Below, piece by piece: positions 63,265 through 64,000 of a stretch of 64,000 nucleotides of DNA (position 1 is its first letter; every line of letters starts with the position of its first letter). The stretch is taken from the NCBI GenBank assembly GCA_023548195.1, contig JAJHZJ010000751.1, positions 2,770,265 through 2,834,264 on the forward strand, read 5' to 3'. Below the pieces are notes generated by a model. That model searched no databases and was not told the DNA's origin. It worked only from the letters and a program-made list of their open reading frames with translations. The stretch comes from Bettongia penicillata ogilbyi (lineage: Eukaryota; Chordata; Mammalia; Diprotodontia; Potoroidae). A program made the position numbers and the translations under genes.

Positions 63265-63840
63265 CTTTTATTCATCCTTTCCTACCAGCTGCTACTCTAC
63301 TCCTCATCCCATGGCTTCAACTGAATCTTTTCATGCTCTCTCTGCATAGCCCCCTGTGACATTCTGCTTGGCCCCAAGAACACTGAGGGGGTGTTAAAAA
63401 GAAGTAAATTTGGGCTCAATTTCAGGAGGGGAAAAATGTTGCAGCTTTTAGTGCTTTGAGTAAGTAGATCTGGCTGCCTTAAGAAGTAGTACACTCTGAC
63501 TCATTAGAAATCTTTGAACAGAAGCGAGGCGATCATTTGTTATTTTAGTGGGAATTCTATTTGAGTTAGGGATGGACTAGTGAGATCCCTTCAAATTCTA
63601 AAGTTCAGTGATTATTCAAAGGGTAAATATACCAAATAAATGAATATTTCATCTTATTGTGTCCTAGAAAAGAATTTCTATCATGGAGCTACATAACTCA
63701 GTAAGATTAATATTATTCAGTTTCTTGTTGCAAAAATTTTGAGAAATGTTGAAATAACATTTATATTGTCCAGACTTGTAATTTTACCTGTGGTAAATTC
63801 CCAGTTTGAACACTCACTCCACTAATGTGGATTGATAACC
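63265..63840. other. Unique DNA with a small MIR tail
   Basis: About 575 bases. 63570-63615 (GATGGACTAGTGAGATCCCT) is a MIR tail. Otherwise nothing recognised. Confidence 0.4.
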
Positions 63841-63843
63841 CTT

Positions 63844-63845
<2 letters not shown>

Positions 63846-63879
<34 letters not shown>
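63846..63879. repeat. (GAT)n microsatellite
   Basis: About eleven uninterrupted GAT/ATG units. Confidence 0.97.
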
Positions 63880-64000
63880 GTGGGAGTGGGGGTTTTCCCA
63901 ATACAAATTACTTGCCTATGGTACTTCAGTCACTATGTGTCAGAAGCAATGGTTAAAGAGCCATCTCCCTGACTCAGTCCATTATTGCATGCTACTTCTC

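Overview
The window looks like non-coding nuclear DNA from a marsupial. The evidence is repeat content. tRNA-derived SINEs with an A-box-like start (GTGGATAGAGCAC), a body ending in GTGTGACC..GGGTAAGTCACTTAACC and the marsupial tails occur throughout, together with MIR, L2 and L3/CR1 fossils, L1 pieces, and two ORF1-only L1 derivatives of the HAL1 (half-L1) type. A SINE at 1539-1850 has the tail I associate with WSINE1-like elements of Australian marsupials, so an australidelphian is the best guess. Family names are from memory of consensus features; no database search was possible.

I see no host protein-coding gene, tRNA, rRNA, CRISPR array or bacterial-type operon. Almost all open reading frames over 60 codons are chance frames or fall in microsatellites or LINE fossils. 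The one real coding-type frame is a 331-codon L1 ORF1 at 44497-45492, inside a HAL1 element. The window is either intergenic or deep inside an intron.

Layout: 1-6 kb, scattered MIR and one well-bounded SINE. 6.2-7.2 kb, a minus-strand 5'-truncated L1 with clear target-site duplications (TSDs). 7.4-10.7 kb, MIR, L2 and L3 fossils. 11.4-13.5 kb, an old plus-strand L1 split by a SINE, then a minus-strand L1 tail. 14.9-18.2 kb, SINEs and a hAT-like MITE. 18.4-22.0 kb, a minus-strand L1 that keeps both ends but has lost its middle. 22-42 kb, mostly unique DNA with L2/MIR/SINE fossils and long (TA), (GA) and (TC) tracts. 42.5-48.7 kb, a nested block: a SINE split by minus-strand L1 sequence, which is itself split by HAL1-A (43791-46567). 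49-56 kb, MITE, LINE tails and MIR. 56.9-59.6 kb, HAL1-B (56945-59589). 59.8-64 kb, simple repeats, L3, SINEs and a unique block with a CTCF-like site.

The main biological interest is the pair of full-length HAL1 elements. Each has exact TSDs, a 5' leader, ORF1 and a 3' UTR, and neither has ORF2. They are two independent insertions of one non-autonomous family that would need reverse transcriptase from an L1 elsewhere. Several repeat-free blocks (about 22.7-23.9, 26.4-27.0, 29.9-30.3, 35.6-35.9 and 61.1-61.6 kb) are the best candidates for conserved regulatory DNA, but only cross-species alignment can show that.
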